A stretch of DNA of 28,632 bases from assembly GCA_913061345.1 (NCBI GenBank), contig CAJXTZ010000028.1, forward strand, positions 1 to 28,632, given 5' to 3'. The position numbers and the translations under genes were made by a program. The DNA is from an uncultured Erythrobacter sp. Its GTDB lineage: Bacteria; Pseudomonadota; Alphaproteobacteria; Sphingomonadales; Sphingomonadaceae. Positions within the stretch are counted from its first letter, which is position 1. The number at the start of each line of letters is the position of its first letter. Under the pieces are notes generated by a model, which ran no database searches, was not told the DNA's origin, and was given only the letters and a program-made list of their open reading frames with translations. Positions 22,104-28,632 of this stretch are shown piece after piece.

Positions 22104-22337
22104 TCAGTTGGGAACGCTGGTGTGCAGTTGCAAGGCGTGAAGCTCCCCACCCATGCGGTCGCCCAGGGCTGCAAACACCATCTTGTGCTGTTGCACGCGG
22201 CTTTTTCCGGCAAATTCGGCTGAGGTCACACGGGCAAGCCAGTGATCGTTATCATCCACCAGGGCTTCTATCTCCACCGTGGCATCGGGAATGGCGGCCT
22301 TGATCAGCGCTTCGATCTGCTGGGCTGGCATGGGCAT
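22104..22337 (-). CDS. bolA: BolA-family protein, Fe-S cluster partner of the CGFS glutaredoxin
   Basis: A 77-residue BolA/IbaG-type protein. It has the family's helix-rich start (IEALIKAAIPDATVEIEAL), a DDNDHWLARVTSAEFAGKSRVQQHKMVFAAL core containing the conserved His-Lys-Met, and the end GELHALQLHT with its cluster-ligating His. GAGG precedes the ATG by 9 bases. It is placed between DUF1476 and grxD. In alphaproteobacteria BolA helps cluster traffic and iron regulation together with GrxD. Confidence 0.95.
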   Translation of the reverse strand: MPMPAQQIEALIKAAIPDATVEIEALVDDNDHWLARVTSAEFAGKSRVQQHKMVFAALGDRMGGELHALQLHTSVPN

Positions 22338-22383
22338 TAAAGTGATCCTCGGGGCATCGGGTAAGTCTCTTGCAGCAACAGCA

Positions 22384-22707
22384 TCAGGATTCGCTCATGA
22401 ACTGGCGTTTGGCTTCGATAGCCTTTTCTTCCAGCTTGGTGCGAACGGCTGCCTCGTCGACATTGCATCCGGCCTGGGTCAGGTCGCCCAAGACCTTGCG
22501 GATTACGTCTTCATCGCCCGCTTCTTCGAAATCGGCCTGTACGACGGCCTTCTTATAGGCATCGGTTTCTTCCGGGGTGAGATCCATCAATTCGGCGGCC
22601 CATTCGCCCACCAGACGATTGCGACGTGCAGCGACCTTGAAGGCGGTTTCCTCATCCATCGCATATTTGGCTTCTTCGCCGCGTTCGCGGTCCTTGAAAT
22701 TGGTCAT
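22384..22707 (-). CDS. DUF1476 protein, F1-ATPase inhibitor zeta subunit
   Basis: A 107-residue all-helical protein of DUF1476. The Paracoccus denitrificans member is the zeta subunit that blocks ATP hydrolysis by F1. Typical signs are the start TNFKDRERGEEAKYAMDEETAFKVAARRNRLVGEWAAELM and later EEAGDEDVIRKVLGDL and KLEEKAIEAKRQFM. The inhibitory region in Paracoccus is the N-terminal segment. AAGGA lies 8 bases before the ATG. It is widespread only in alphaproteobacteria, which supports the taxonomic call. Confidence 0.93.
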   Translation of the reverse strand: MTNFKDRERGEEAKYAMDEETAFKVAARRNRLVGEWAAELMDLTPEETDAYKKAVVQADFEEAGDEDVIRKVLGDLTQAGCNVDEAAVRTKLEEKAIEAKRQFMSES

Positions 22708-22752
22708 CGGAAAAATCCTTGGCTGTGAAATTGCGCAATAGGGGTAGGCGGG

Positions 22753-23358
22753 TCAGGCCGCAACTCCGGTGCCGCGTGTCAGCCATGGCTTGCTGGCCCC
22801 CAGGCGGTCTTCGTAGCGGGCAATGGCTTCGCCCCGCGTCAGCGTCAGGCCGACTTCGTCCAACCCTTCGATCAGGCAATGCTTGCGGAAGGGGTCTATC
22901 TCAAAAGAGAAACGGTCCTGGAACGGCGTGGTCACACGCTGGGCCTCAAGGTCGATGGAAATCGGATCGGTTTGCGCGACCTCCAGCAATCGGTCCACCT
23001 GCTCTTGCGGCAAGGCGACCGTGAGGATGCCATTCTTGAAGGCATTGCCTGCGAAGATATCGGAAAAGCTGGGGGCGATCACCGCGCGGATACCCATGTC
23101 CAGCAGCGCCCAGGCGGCGTGTTCCCGGCTGGAGCCGCAGCCGAAATTGTCGCCTGCGATCAGGATCGGTGCGCCAGCGAATTCATCGCTGTCGAACACG
23201 TTATCTGGATTGTCGGCCCGCACCGCCTCGAATGCACCGCGACCTAGCCCCTCACGGCTGGTGGTTTTCAGCCAGCGTGCAGGAATGATCAGGTCTGTAT
23301 CCACGTTCTTGCGGCCAAACGGGATCGCCCGGCCTTCAACGGTATCGACCTTCTCCAT
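22753..23358 (-). CDS. leuD: 3-isopropylmalate dehydratase small subunit
   Basis: A 201-residue swivel-domain subunit of isopropylmalate isomerase, leucine biosynthesis. It shows [17 protein letters not shown] at the start and [29 protein letters not shown], with the GSSRE substrate-recognition loop. ATG 23358 (GGAG about 7 bases upstream) is preferred to the TTG at 23361. The start overlaps the stop of a 52-residue membrane protein by one base (TGATG). Its partner leuC lies two genes upstream. Confidence 0.97.
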   Translation of the reverse strand: MEKVDTVEGRAIPFGRKNVDTDLIIPARWLKTTSREGLGRGAFEAVRADNPDNVFDSDEFAGAPILIAGDNFGCGSSREHAAWALLDMGIRAVIAPSFSDIFAGNAFKNGILTVALPQEQVDRLLEVAQTDPISIDLEAQRVTTPFQDRFSFEIDPFRKHCLIEGLDEVGLTLTRGEAIARYEDRLGASKPWLTRGTGVAA

Positions 23359-23516
23359 CAATCCGTCTCCGGCTTTTCGCCGCTGGGAATGGGGCCGGGC
23401 TGCGTCGGCTCGTTCTTCTTCTTGCGGCGATTGGCATAAAGCATGGCTGCGGCGATGGCGGCGGAGCCGATGGCACCTGCGGCGATGGCTGCTTTCTTGG
23501 GAATGCGATCAGTCAT
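23358..23516 (-). CDS. 52-residue single-helix membrane protein coupled to leuD
   Basis: A short frame: basic start MTDRIPKK, Ala-rich helix about residues 9-28 ([20 protein letters not shown]), a basic cluster NRRKKKN, then a Pro-rich acidic tail ([17 protein letters not shown]). Codon use is GC-rich and it shares TGATG with leuD, so it is very probably translated. Small proteins at this place in sphingomonads are sometimes misnamed isopropylmalate isomerase. It has no enzyme motif; its function is unknown. Confidence 0.75.
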   Translation of the reverse strand: MTDRIPKKAAIAAGAIGSAAIAAAMLYANRRKKKNEPTQPGPIPSGEKPETD

Positions 23517-23554
23517 AAAGGTCAAATGCTCCTGTGATGGCTACGTTGCAAGAT

Positions 23555-24049
23555 TCAGCGAAGAAATTGCTGCAATTTATCCCATTCCTCGGCCTTCTGG
23601 GCGAAGGTCATCGCTGCATGTGCCGGGCTGGAGGAGGGGAGGGCGATGGTTTCAACCGACATATCGTCCAGTTGAGGCCTGCCGATCGCTTCCGACTTGC
23701 GGCCGTTGAAGGCGACGGCCTGCAATTCGGGCAAGCGCGAAACAAGCAAGGGTAGGTCCGTGGATTCGATCGCGCGCATCGCGGCATCGAGGCTGCCCTC
23801 GCGCTCGGCTGACCGGACTGCGTCCCAAAGGCCGATCTGGTGCCGCAGCAGAGTTTCGATCCGTTCCTTGTAAGTCAGCGATACCAGCGGTGCGCCTGTA
23901 ACCCGTTCTACGAGGTGCCAGAAACGGTTTTGCGGGTGTGCATAGTACTCGCCAGCCGCCAGCGATTTCGCGCCCGGCAGGCTTCCCAGGATCAAGAGCC
24001 GCGTATCGTCGGCGACGATGGGCGCAAAGGATGTCTTACGCAGGCTCAC
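23555..24049 (-). CDS. Uracil-DNA-glycosylase superfamily protein, family 6 (hypoxanthine/deoxyinosine glycosylase)
   Basis: A 164-residue DNA repair glycosylase. Motif 1 [13 protein letters not shown], the Asn-containing [13 protein letters not shown], and motif 2 [11 protein letters not shown] are those of family 6 (HDG), which removes deaminated adenine (hypoxanthine) and acts poorly on uracil. The ATG lies inside the end of leuC (14 bp overlap), so it is translated with leuC. Placement of a repair gene between leuC and leuD has no metabolic reason that I can see. Confidence 0.9.
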   Translation of the reverse strand: MSLRKTSFAPIVADDTRLLILGSLPGAKSLAAGEYYAHPQNRFWHLVERVTGAPLVSLTYKERIETLLRHQIGLWDAVRSAEREGSLDAAMRAIESTDLPLLVSRLPELQAVAFNGRKSEAIGRPQLDDMSVETIALPSSSPAHAAMTFAQKAEEWDKLQQFLR

Positions 24050-25478
24050 ACGTCAGTTCGCGCACATCGGTGAGGCGGCCTGTCACGGCGGCGGCAGCTG
24101 CCATGGCGGGCGAGACCAAGTGCGTGCGCGCGCCGGGTCCCTGGCGACCTACGAAATTGCGGTTGCTGGTAGAGGCGCTGCGCTCGCCAGCGGGCACCTT
24201 GTCCGGGTTCATGCCGAGACAAGCGGAACAGCCCGGTTCGCGCCATTCCAGGCCGGCGTCGGTAAATACCTTGTCCAGCCCCTCCGCCTCGGCCTGCATT
24301 TTCACGAGGCCGGAGCCGGGCACGACGATGGCCCATTTCACATTATCGGCCTTGTGCCGCCCGCGCAGCACCTCCGCCGCGGCGCGCAGATCCTCGATAC
24401 GGCTGTTGGTGCAACTGCCGATGAAGATGTTCTGCACTTCCACGTCCTGCATCCGCGTGCCGGGCGCAAGGTCCATGTATTTAAGGCTGGCGCGCGCGGC
24501 TTCCTGCTTGGAAGGATCGGCAAAGCTTTCGGGGGCGGGAACGGTACCGCCGATTGCCACCACGTCCTCCGGACTGGTGCCCCAGGTGACAGAGGGTTCG
24601 ACATCGGCGGCGTCGATTACCACGGATCGGTCGAACTCGGCGTCGGCATCGGTGTAAAGCGTTTTCCAGTAGGCGACGGCGTCGTCCCATTCGTCCGCTT
24701 TCGGCGCGAAGGGGCGACCCTTGATATAGGCAAAGGTCGTTTCATCAGGCGCGATCAATCCGCCGCGCGCACCTGCCTCGATGCTCATGTTGCAGACGGT
24801 GAGGCGCGATTCGACGCTCATCTGCTCGAACACCTTGCCGCGGTATTCGATCACGTGTCCGGTGCCGCCAGCCGTGCCAACCACGCCGATGATGTGCATG
24901 ATCAGGTCCTTGGCAGTAATTCCAAGCCCCAGCTCACCTTCGACGCGCACTTCCATTGTTTTCGAAGGACGCAGCAGCAGGGTCTGCGTGGCCAGCACAT
25001 GCTCTACTTCGCTGGTGCCGATGCCGAACGCCCAAGCGCCAAGCCCGCCATGGCAAGCTGTGTGGCTGTCGCCGCACACGATGGTTGTGCCGGGAAGGGA
25101 GAAACCCTGTTCCGGCCCCACGACGTGCACAATGCCTTGCTGCGAGGATGTCGCATCGAAATAGCGCACTCCGAATGCGGGCGCGTTACGCTCCAGCGCA
25201 GCGAGCTGATCGGCGCTCTCCTTATCGGCGATGGGAATGCGTTCACCGCGCGCGTCGAGACGCGGGGTGGTGGGCAGGTTATGATCGGGAACGGCCAGGG
25301 TCAGTTCGGGATGGCGCACGGCGCGCCCCTTCATGCGCAGCGCCTCGAACGCCTGCGGGCTGGTGACTTCGTGGACGAGGTGACGGTCGATGAAGATAAG
25401 GCAGGTGCCGTCGTTGCGCCGTTCGATCACGTGGGCATCAAAAATCTTTTCGTAGAGTGTGCGGGGTTTGCTGGCCAT
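24036..25478 (-). CDS. leuC: 3-isopropylmalate dehydratase large subunit
   Basis: A 480-residue aconitase-family enzyme, second step of leucine biosynthesis (2- to 3-isopropylmalate). The [4Fe-4S] ligands are Cys356 in GSCTNSR and Cys417/Cys420 in [36 protein letters not shown] is the family signature. Length is normal. It heads the minus-strand run leuC, glycosylase, small membrane protein, leuD. No leader peptide with leucine codons or T-box was seen in the 98 bp between leuC and the divergent thioesterase gene. Confidence 0.98.
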   Translation of the reverse strand: MASKPRTLYEKIFDAHVIERRNDGTCLIFIDRHLVHEVTSPQAFEALRMKGRAVRHPELTLAVPDHNLPTTPRLDARGERIPIADKESADQLAALERNAPAFGVRYFDATSSQQGIVHVVGPEQGFSLPGTTIVCGDSHTACHGGLGAWAFGIGTSEVEHVLATQTLLLRPSKTMEVRVEGELGLGITAKDLIMHIIGVVGTAGGTGHVIEYRGKVFEQMSVESRLTVCNMSIEAGARGGLIAPDETTFAYIKGRPFAPKADEWDDAVAYWKTLYTDADAEFDRSVVIDAADVEPSVTWGTSPEDVVAIGGTVPAPESFADPSKQEAARASLKYMDLAPGTRMQDVEVQNIFIGSCTNSRIEDLRAAAEVLRGRHKADNVKWAIVVPGSGLVKMQAEAEGLDKVFTDAGLEWREPGCSACLGMNPDKVPAGERSASTSNRNFVGRQGPGARTHLVSPAMAAAAAVTGRLTDVRELTCEPA

Positions 25479-25576
25479 GTCGCGCAGATAGCGCGATCAG
25501 CGTTTCGCGCCAAGTAATACGAAAAAACGCTTCGTGTTGTCTTGGAAAGTTAACCTATGTCGCCTAACTTACAATT

Positions 25577-25990
25577 ATGTCAGGTACGCCCTTTTCGATC
25601 CCGATCACCATCCTGCCCGATGATATCGATTTCATGGGTCATGTGAACAACTCGCGCTATCTCAACTGGGTGCAAGACGTGGTGTTGCAGCATTGGCAAA
25701 AATTGGCCCCGGCGGACGAGGTGGCAAACAAGGCCTGGGTCGCGCTGAAACACGAGATCACCTATCGCCGTCCGGCTTTCTTGGAAGACGACGTGATCGC
25801 CGAAACCGTGCTGGAGAAGATCAAGGGCGCCCGTAGTTTCTACAACACGGTGATTCGCCGCGGTGAAGAGGTGCTGGCAGAGGTGCAGAGCATGTGGTGC
25901 TGCATTGACAGCACGACCTTACGGCCCGCGCGCATCGATCAGAATGTCGCGGAGCGCTACTTCGGCCTGCCGCCCATAGAGAAGCCATAA
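25577..25990 (+). CDS. Hotdog-fold acyl-CoA thioesterase (4HBT/YbgC-FadM type)
   Basis: A 137-residue hotdog protein. The catalytic region PDDIDFMGHVNNSRYLNWVQD carries the conserved Asp and His-Val-Asn-Asn of the 4-hydroxybenzoyl-CoA thioesterase family; later strands read HEITYRRPAFLEDDVIAETVL and SFYNTVIRRGEEVLAEVQSMWCCID. The substrate is probably an acyl-CoA or acyl-ACP, not fixed by sequence. The ATG lacks a strong ribosome site and may be close to the 5' end of the mRNA. It is divergent from leuC. Confidence 0.9.
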   Translation: MSGTPFSIPITILPDDIDFMGHVNNSRYLNWVQDVVLQHWQKLAPADEVANKAWVALKHEITYRRPAFLEDDVIAETVLEKIKGARSFYNTVIRRGEEVLAEVQSMWCCIDSTTLRPARIDQNVAERYFGLPPIEKP

Positions 25991-26057
25991 CCGCCGGAGC
26001 ATCAGCCGGATCGAGGCCGGCGCGCTATCCAGCGAACCGGCCTGCAATCACATGATG

Positions 26058-26405
26058 CTAGCGACGGTGGTCATGGTGCTGATCGCGCGTGGCCTTGGCG
26101 AGCGCCTTTTGTGCATCGTCCACCCGTTCGCCCAGCGTGTTGAGTTCACGCCGGTCGAAACCGCCGCGCGAATAGCTGCGGTAAAGGTTCTGCAGTCCGC
26201 TGACATCACGAAGCAGACTGCGCGCCTCGCTGCGTGACAAATTCCCGCGGCTTTCAGCCTGTTCGACCTGTCGATCCAGTTGTGTAATCTGATTTTGCAA
26301 TTGGTGGGCGGATTGCGCCGGCGCTGCGGCAGCTGGTGTGGCGACCAAGGCCCCGCCTGCCAAGGCAAAGGGAGCCGCAAGAAGGAACAATTTGGAGTTT
26401 TTCAT
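26058..26405 (-). CDS. Small secreted coiled-coil protein, unknown function
   Basis: A 115-residue protein with a signal peptide (MKNSKLFLLAAPFALAGGALVATPAAA, cleavage near residue 27), then a helical Gln/Glu/Arg-rich region HQLQNQITQLDRQVEQAESRG with heptad-like hydrophobics, a RGGFDRRELNTLGERVDDAQKAL stretch, and a His-rich end (QHHDHRR). It looks like a periplasmic helical-hairpin protein. AAAGG is well spaced before ATG 26405; the longer frame to 26603 is not supported. It converges with the thioesterase gene (67 bp gap) and is divergent from crtW. Confidence 0.78.
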   Translation of the reverse strand: MKNSKLFLLAAPFALAGGALVATPAAAAPAQSAHQLQNQITQLDRQVEQAESRGNLSRSEARSLLRDVSGLQNLYRSYSRGGFDRRELNTLGERVDDAQKALAKATRDQHHDHRR

Positions 26406-26642
26406 TTCTGAGCCTTTCACACGTTCGGCGTGTTTGCCGATGTGTTGGTTATGGCAGTCGTTTGCCTGCTTGAGCGTCGCCTCTGGTAAGATAGTGTCGC
26501 AAGGTTGCAACGAAGCTTTCCGTTGGCTGTACAAGCCCGTTGGCCATCCCTTTACGGGGTTATGGAGTGGGGTGCCTCGCGGCGTGTCATTCATACCGAC
26601 CACTGGCCGCGTTTGCCTGAAGCGGTTTTAGTTCTAAGGCCA

Positions 26643-27425
26643 ATGATCATGGCACAAATGCAGCAGCAATCCCGGCAATATTCCGGCCATGCCGTACAGG
26701 CAGTGATCGGCCTGGGTCTTGCCGCGCTGATTTTCAGCGTTTGGCTGGCGCTGCATATCTATGCCGTCTTCGTTTTCGTGCTGACGTGGATCAACCTGCC
26801 GCTGGGGGTGGGGATCGCGGTGTTGCAATGCTGGCTTTCCGTCGGCCTGTTCATCATCAGCCACGATGCCATGCACGGATCGCTTGCCCCCGGTCGGGCA
26901 CGATTGAACGGCGCTATCGGAGGCGGACTTCTGTTCCTGTATGCAGGCTTTGGCTGGCGTAAAATGCGCGATGCGCATTTCGCCCACCACCGCCATGCCG
27001 GACTGTTTGGCGACCCCGATTTCGATACCGATAATCCCAAGAATTTCTGGCGCTGGTACAAAACCTTTCTGACGCGCTATTTCGGTTGGCGATCAATCGT
27101 CTACGTCTCCATGATCGTGACGGTATACTGGCTGTTTTTCGGCGTGCCGATGGTACAAATCGTGCTGGTATTCGGCCTGCCGGCCATCGCATCCAGCATT
27201 CAGCTGTTCTATTTTGGCACCTATCGTCCGCATCGCCATACTGCCGACAGCTTCGGCGATTGGCACAATGCCAGGTCGGACGATTTTTCGTCGCTCGTCA
27301 GCCTCGCAACCTGCTTCCATTTCGGCTATCATCACGAACATCACAGCTATCCGCAAACGCCGTGGTGGGCGCTTCCGCGTCGTCGCCGTGGACTTGCGCA
27401 AAGCGAGACGGAGCTGAGCAGATGA
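26643..27425 (+). CDS. crtW: Beta-carotene 4-ketolase CrtW
   Basis: A 260-residue membrane di-iron oxygenase that adds 4-keto groups to beta-ionone rings. The His motifs are HDAMH (74-78), HFAHHRH (112-118) and HHEHH (230-234), all in the order and spacing of CrtW, plus FGTYRPHRH. Four to five membrane helices surround them. ATG 26643 is chosen (AAGG just upstream); the frame further up to 26505 has no family similarity. The stop overlaps the crtZ start (ATGA). With CrtZ it can turn beta-carotene into astaxanthin or intermediates; the earlier crt genes are not in the window. Confidence 0.95.
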   Translation: MIMAQMQQQSRQYSGHAVQAVIGLGLAALIFSVWLALHIYAVFVFVLTWINLPLGVGIAVLQCWLSVGLFIISHDAMHGSLAPGRARLNGAIGGGLLFLYAGFGWRKMRDAHFAHHRHAGLFGDPDFDTDNPKNFWRWYKTFLTRYFGWRSIVYVSMIVTVYWLFFGVPMVQIVLVFGLPAIASSIQLFYFGTYRPHRHTADSFGDWHNARSDDFSSLVSLATCFHFGYHHEHHSYPQTPWWALPRRRRGLAQSETELSR

Positions 27426-27922
27426 GTGTACTGGCAATCGTCCTCACCGTGGCAGGTGCGGTCGTTTTCATGGAACTGTTCGCCTGGTGGGCGCACAAAT
27501 ACGTGATGCACGGCTGGGGCTGGGGCTGGCACCGCGATCATCACGAGCCGCATGACAAGGCGCTGGAAAAGAACGACCTGTTCGCCGTGGTCTTCAGCAG
27601 CATCGTAATCGCCATGTTCGCCATAGGCTATTACGTGTCCGATTTCCTGTGGTGGTTTGCCATGGGCATCACCGTTTACGGCGCGATCTACACGCTCGTT
27701 CACGATGGACTGGTGCACCAGCGCTATTTCAATTGGGTGCCCAAACGTGGCTATGCAAAACGGCTGGTACAGGCGCACAGGTTGCATCATGCCACGGTAG
27801 GGAAGGAAGGCGGGGTCAGCTTCGGCTTTGTCTTCGCCCGTGACCCCGCCAGGTTAAAGTCGGAATTGAAACGCCAGCGCGAAGCCGGCGTGGCCGTAGT
27901 TCGGGACAGCGTGGGCGCCTGA
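27422..27922 (+). CDS. crtZ: Beta-carotene 3-hydroxylase CrtZ
   Basis: A 166-residue membrane hydroxylase that adds 3-hydroxyl groups to beta-ionone rings. Four His clusters are present: HKYVMH (25-30), HRDHH (37-41), HDGLVH (94-99) and HRLHH (119-123), with the family sequence GWGWGWHRDHHEPHDKALEKND. The ATG overlaps the crtW stop by 4 bases, so they are one translational unit. The gene is close to the usual length of the bacterial type. Confidence 0.97.
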   Translation: MSVLAIVLTVAGAVVFMELFAWWAHKYVMHGWGWGWHRDHHEPHDKALEKNDLFAVVFSSIVIAMFAIGYYVSDFLWWFAMGITVYGAIYTLVHDGLVHQRYFNWVPKRGYAKRLVQAHRLHHATVGKEGGVSFGFVFARDPARLKSELKRQREAGVAVVRDSVGA

Positions 27923-27929
27923 CGCGTGC

Positions 27930-28088
27930 CTAGTTTGCGTAATTCACGTAAAGCCCGTGGATCAGGCCGGGCACGTAGAGGATCAACGTCAGGATCAGGT
28001 TGACAAGGAAGGTACCGCCCAGTCCGTGCTTCAGCGCAACGCCCAGCGGCGGCACGAGGACAGTGGCGATCAGGGTAATGATATTCAT
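27930..28088 (-). CDS. YqaE/Pmp3-family two-helix membrane peptide
   Basis: A 52-residue peptide of the UPF0057/Pmp3 family. Helix 1 is NIITLIATVLVPPLGVAL, then the polar loop KHGLGGTF, then helix 2 LVNLILTLILYVPGLIHGLYV. PPLGV and YVPGxIHxxYV are the family signatures. Members are induced by salt, cold or membrane stress and may alter membrane potential. GGAG lies 7 bases before the ATG. It converges on crtZ with a 7 bp gap. Confidence 0.93.
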   Translation of the reverse strand: MNIITLIATVLVPPLGVALKHGLGGTFLVNLILTLILYVPGLIHGLYVNYAN

Positions 28089-28424
28089 GAAGGGCTCCGA
28101 TTGAGATTGGCGGGTATTGCCCTATCAATCCAGCCAGGCGGCGCCTGTTCCTTCATCGTGTCCCGTCGCCAGGATAAACAGGCAATCTGCCCGGCTCGCC
28201 ATCATTCGATAATTTTGGCAATCGATCTCATCTCGATCCAGTCGACTTGCAGTGCTACAAGTCTCACCCTTCATACGCTCGCCTCTAATTTCGACGGACA
28301 GCCAATGCGAATATCCAAGTGACTTGCAAGTTTCGTTTCGTAGAATGTCGTCTTCGCAGCCGCGTTGCCGCCAATCGTAGCAGGAGCAAGTTCTGGCAGC
28401 GAAATTTGCGCGGGGGCGCAATTC
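28089..28424. other. AT-richer intergenic stretch with dyads and a doubtful 49-residue frame
   Basis: About 340 bp between the YqaE-like gene and sufE without a convincing gene. A minus-strand frame (ATG 28274 to 28125, 49 residues, three Cys, preceded by AGAGG at good spacing) exists, but its third positions are not GC-rich like the neighbours. Two dyads with the same arms are present: GACTTG (28244-28249) with CAAGTC (28258-28263), and the palindrome ACTTGCAAGT (28322-28331). Confidence 0.5.
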
Positions 28425-28623
28425 CTAAGCCTGGCTTGCCGCTATTCGCGCAGCGTGATCCTGCACCAGTGCGATCATGTTGGGCACACCCTGGGTGCGG
28501 TTGGATGAAAGCTGGTTCTTCAGGTCGAACGGCGACAGCGCCTCGGCAATATCCATCTGCGCCACTTCGTTCGCCGGCTTGTCCTGCACGGCAGAAATTA
28601 CCAGCGCGACGATACCCTTGGTG
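28425..28623 (-). CDS. sufE: SufE-family Fe-S cluster assembly protein, C-terminal fragment
   Basis: The last ~66 residues of a SufE domain: KGIVALVISAVQDKPANEV, MDIAEALSPFDLKNQLSSNRTQGVPNMIALVQ, then HAARIAASQA and a stop at 28425. The KGIVAL and LSxxRxxG motifs are the C-terminal signature of SufE/YgdK, which takes sulfur from the cysteine desulfurase SufS or CsdA. The N-terminal half, including the acceptor Cys loop, lies outside the contig. Residues beyond 28623 may be adapter-derived. Confidence 0.85.
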
Positions 28624-28632
28624 CTGTCTCTT
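28624..28632. other. Probable start of a Nextera mosaic end at the right contig edge
   Basis: The last nine bases, CTGTCTCTT, equal the first nine of the reverse-complemented Tn5 mosaic end. With a full adapter on the left end this is most likely residual adapter. However, the frame would read D-S-T-K-G here, which SufE could have naturally, so it is not certain. Confidence 0.7.

Noticed and set aside
24018..25517. 499-residue plus-strand frame opposite leuC
   Set aside because: Mirror image of leuC codon bias, with no motif or ribosome site.
26505..26642. 46-residue N-terminal extension of crtW
   Set aside because: The family N-terminus starts at or near 26643 and the upstream residues are not membrane-like.
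28275..28421. TTG-initiated extension giving a 98-residue Cys-rich protein
   Set aside because: No ribosome site, no GC-rich third positions, no recognised domain.

Overview
This is a 28.6 kb, high-GC, densely coded piece of bacterial chromosome that looks like an alphaproteobacterium of the order Sphingomonadales, probably Erythrobacteraceae or a close relative. The reasons are an OAR-type TonB-dependent receptor, a beta-carotene ketolase and hydroxylase pair (crtW-crtZ), a DUF1476 protein (the alphaproteobacterial F1-ATPase inhibitor zeta), leuC/leuD separated by small genes, and general codon style. The assignment is inference from protein character; there is no rRNA or marker alignment. 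No insertion sequence, phage, CRISPR or plasmid gene was seen. Both contig ends carry or seem to carry Illumina Nextera adapter (1-49, probably 28624-28632), so the genes at both ends (rarA, sufE) are cut and their terminal residues are artificial.

Layout. 50-4155: truncated rarA, divergent YqjI-like PadR regulator with a hexapeptide FG-repeat linker, a four-helix membrane protein, a GT4 glycosyltransferase, a 4 x 16 bp tandem repeat, and an eight-helix membrane protein faintly like ZIP transporters. 4156-10107: two hairpins, typA/bipA, a TonB-dependent receptor with a strong terminator, and a membrane protein. 10156-15249: the ybbP-ybbA ABC exporter genes divergent from tesA (the E. coli arrangement), then recF convergent with tesA, the two stop codons sharing one CTAG. 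15250-16282: a long perfect palindrome, a good sigma-54 (-24/-12) promoter match, two tandem paralogous single-helix microproteins, a short PspC protein, and tRNA-Arg(UCU). 16388-18293: an RsbQ-like alpha/beta hydrolase overlapping a PAS histidine kinase. 18386-21629: a succinate-semialdehyde dehydrogenase, a SRAP (YedK/HMCES) DNA-crosslinking protein and a secreted protein of unknown function. 21727-25478: one minus-strand run leuC, a family-6 uracil/hypoxanthine-DNA glycosylase, a 52-residue membrane protein, leuD, a zeta-subunit protein, bolA and grxD. 25577-28632: a hotdog thioesterase, a secreted coiled-coil protein, crtW-crtZ, a YqaE/Pmp3 peptide and truncated sufE.

How the genes connect: crtW/crtZ form an ATGA-coupled ketocarotenoid pair; BolA and CGFS glutaredoxin form the classical [2Fe-2S] partner pair and SufE, at the far end, also serves Fe-S assembly; LeuC/LeuD make one enzyme; YbbA/YbbP make one ABC exporter; RsbQ and the PAS kinase probably form a ligand-sensing two-protein module.

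The best candidate for an undescribed system is 15300-15981: a probable sigma-54-controlled operon of twin microproteins ending in a VAG(I/L)LA tail and translationally coupled to PspC, suggesting an envelope-stress module unlike the standard pspABC operon. Second is the RsbQ/PAS-kinase pair.
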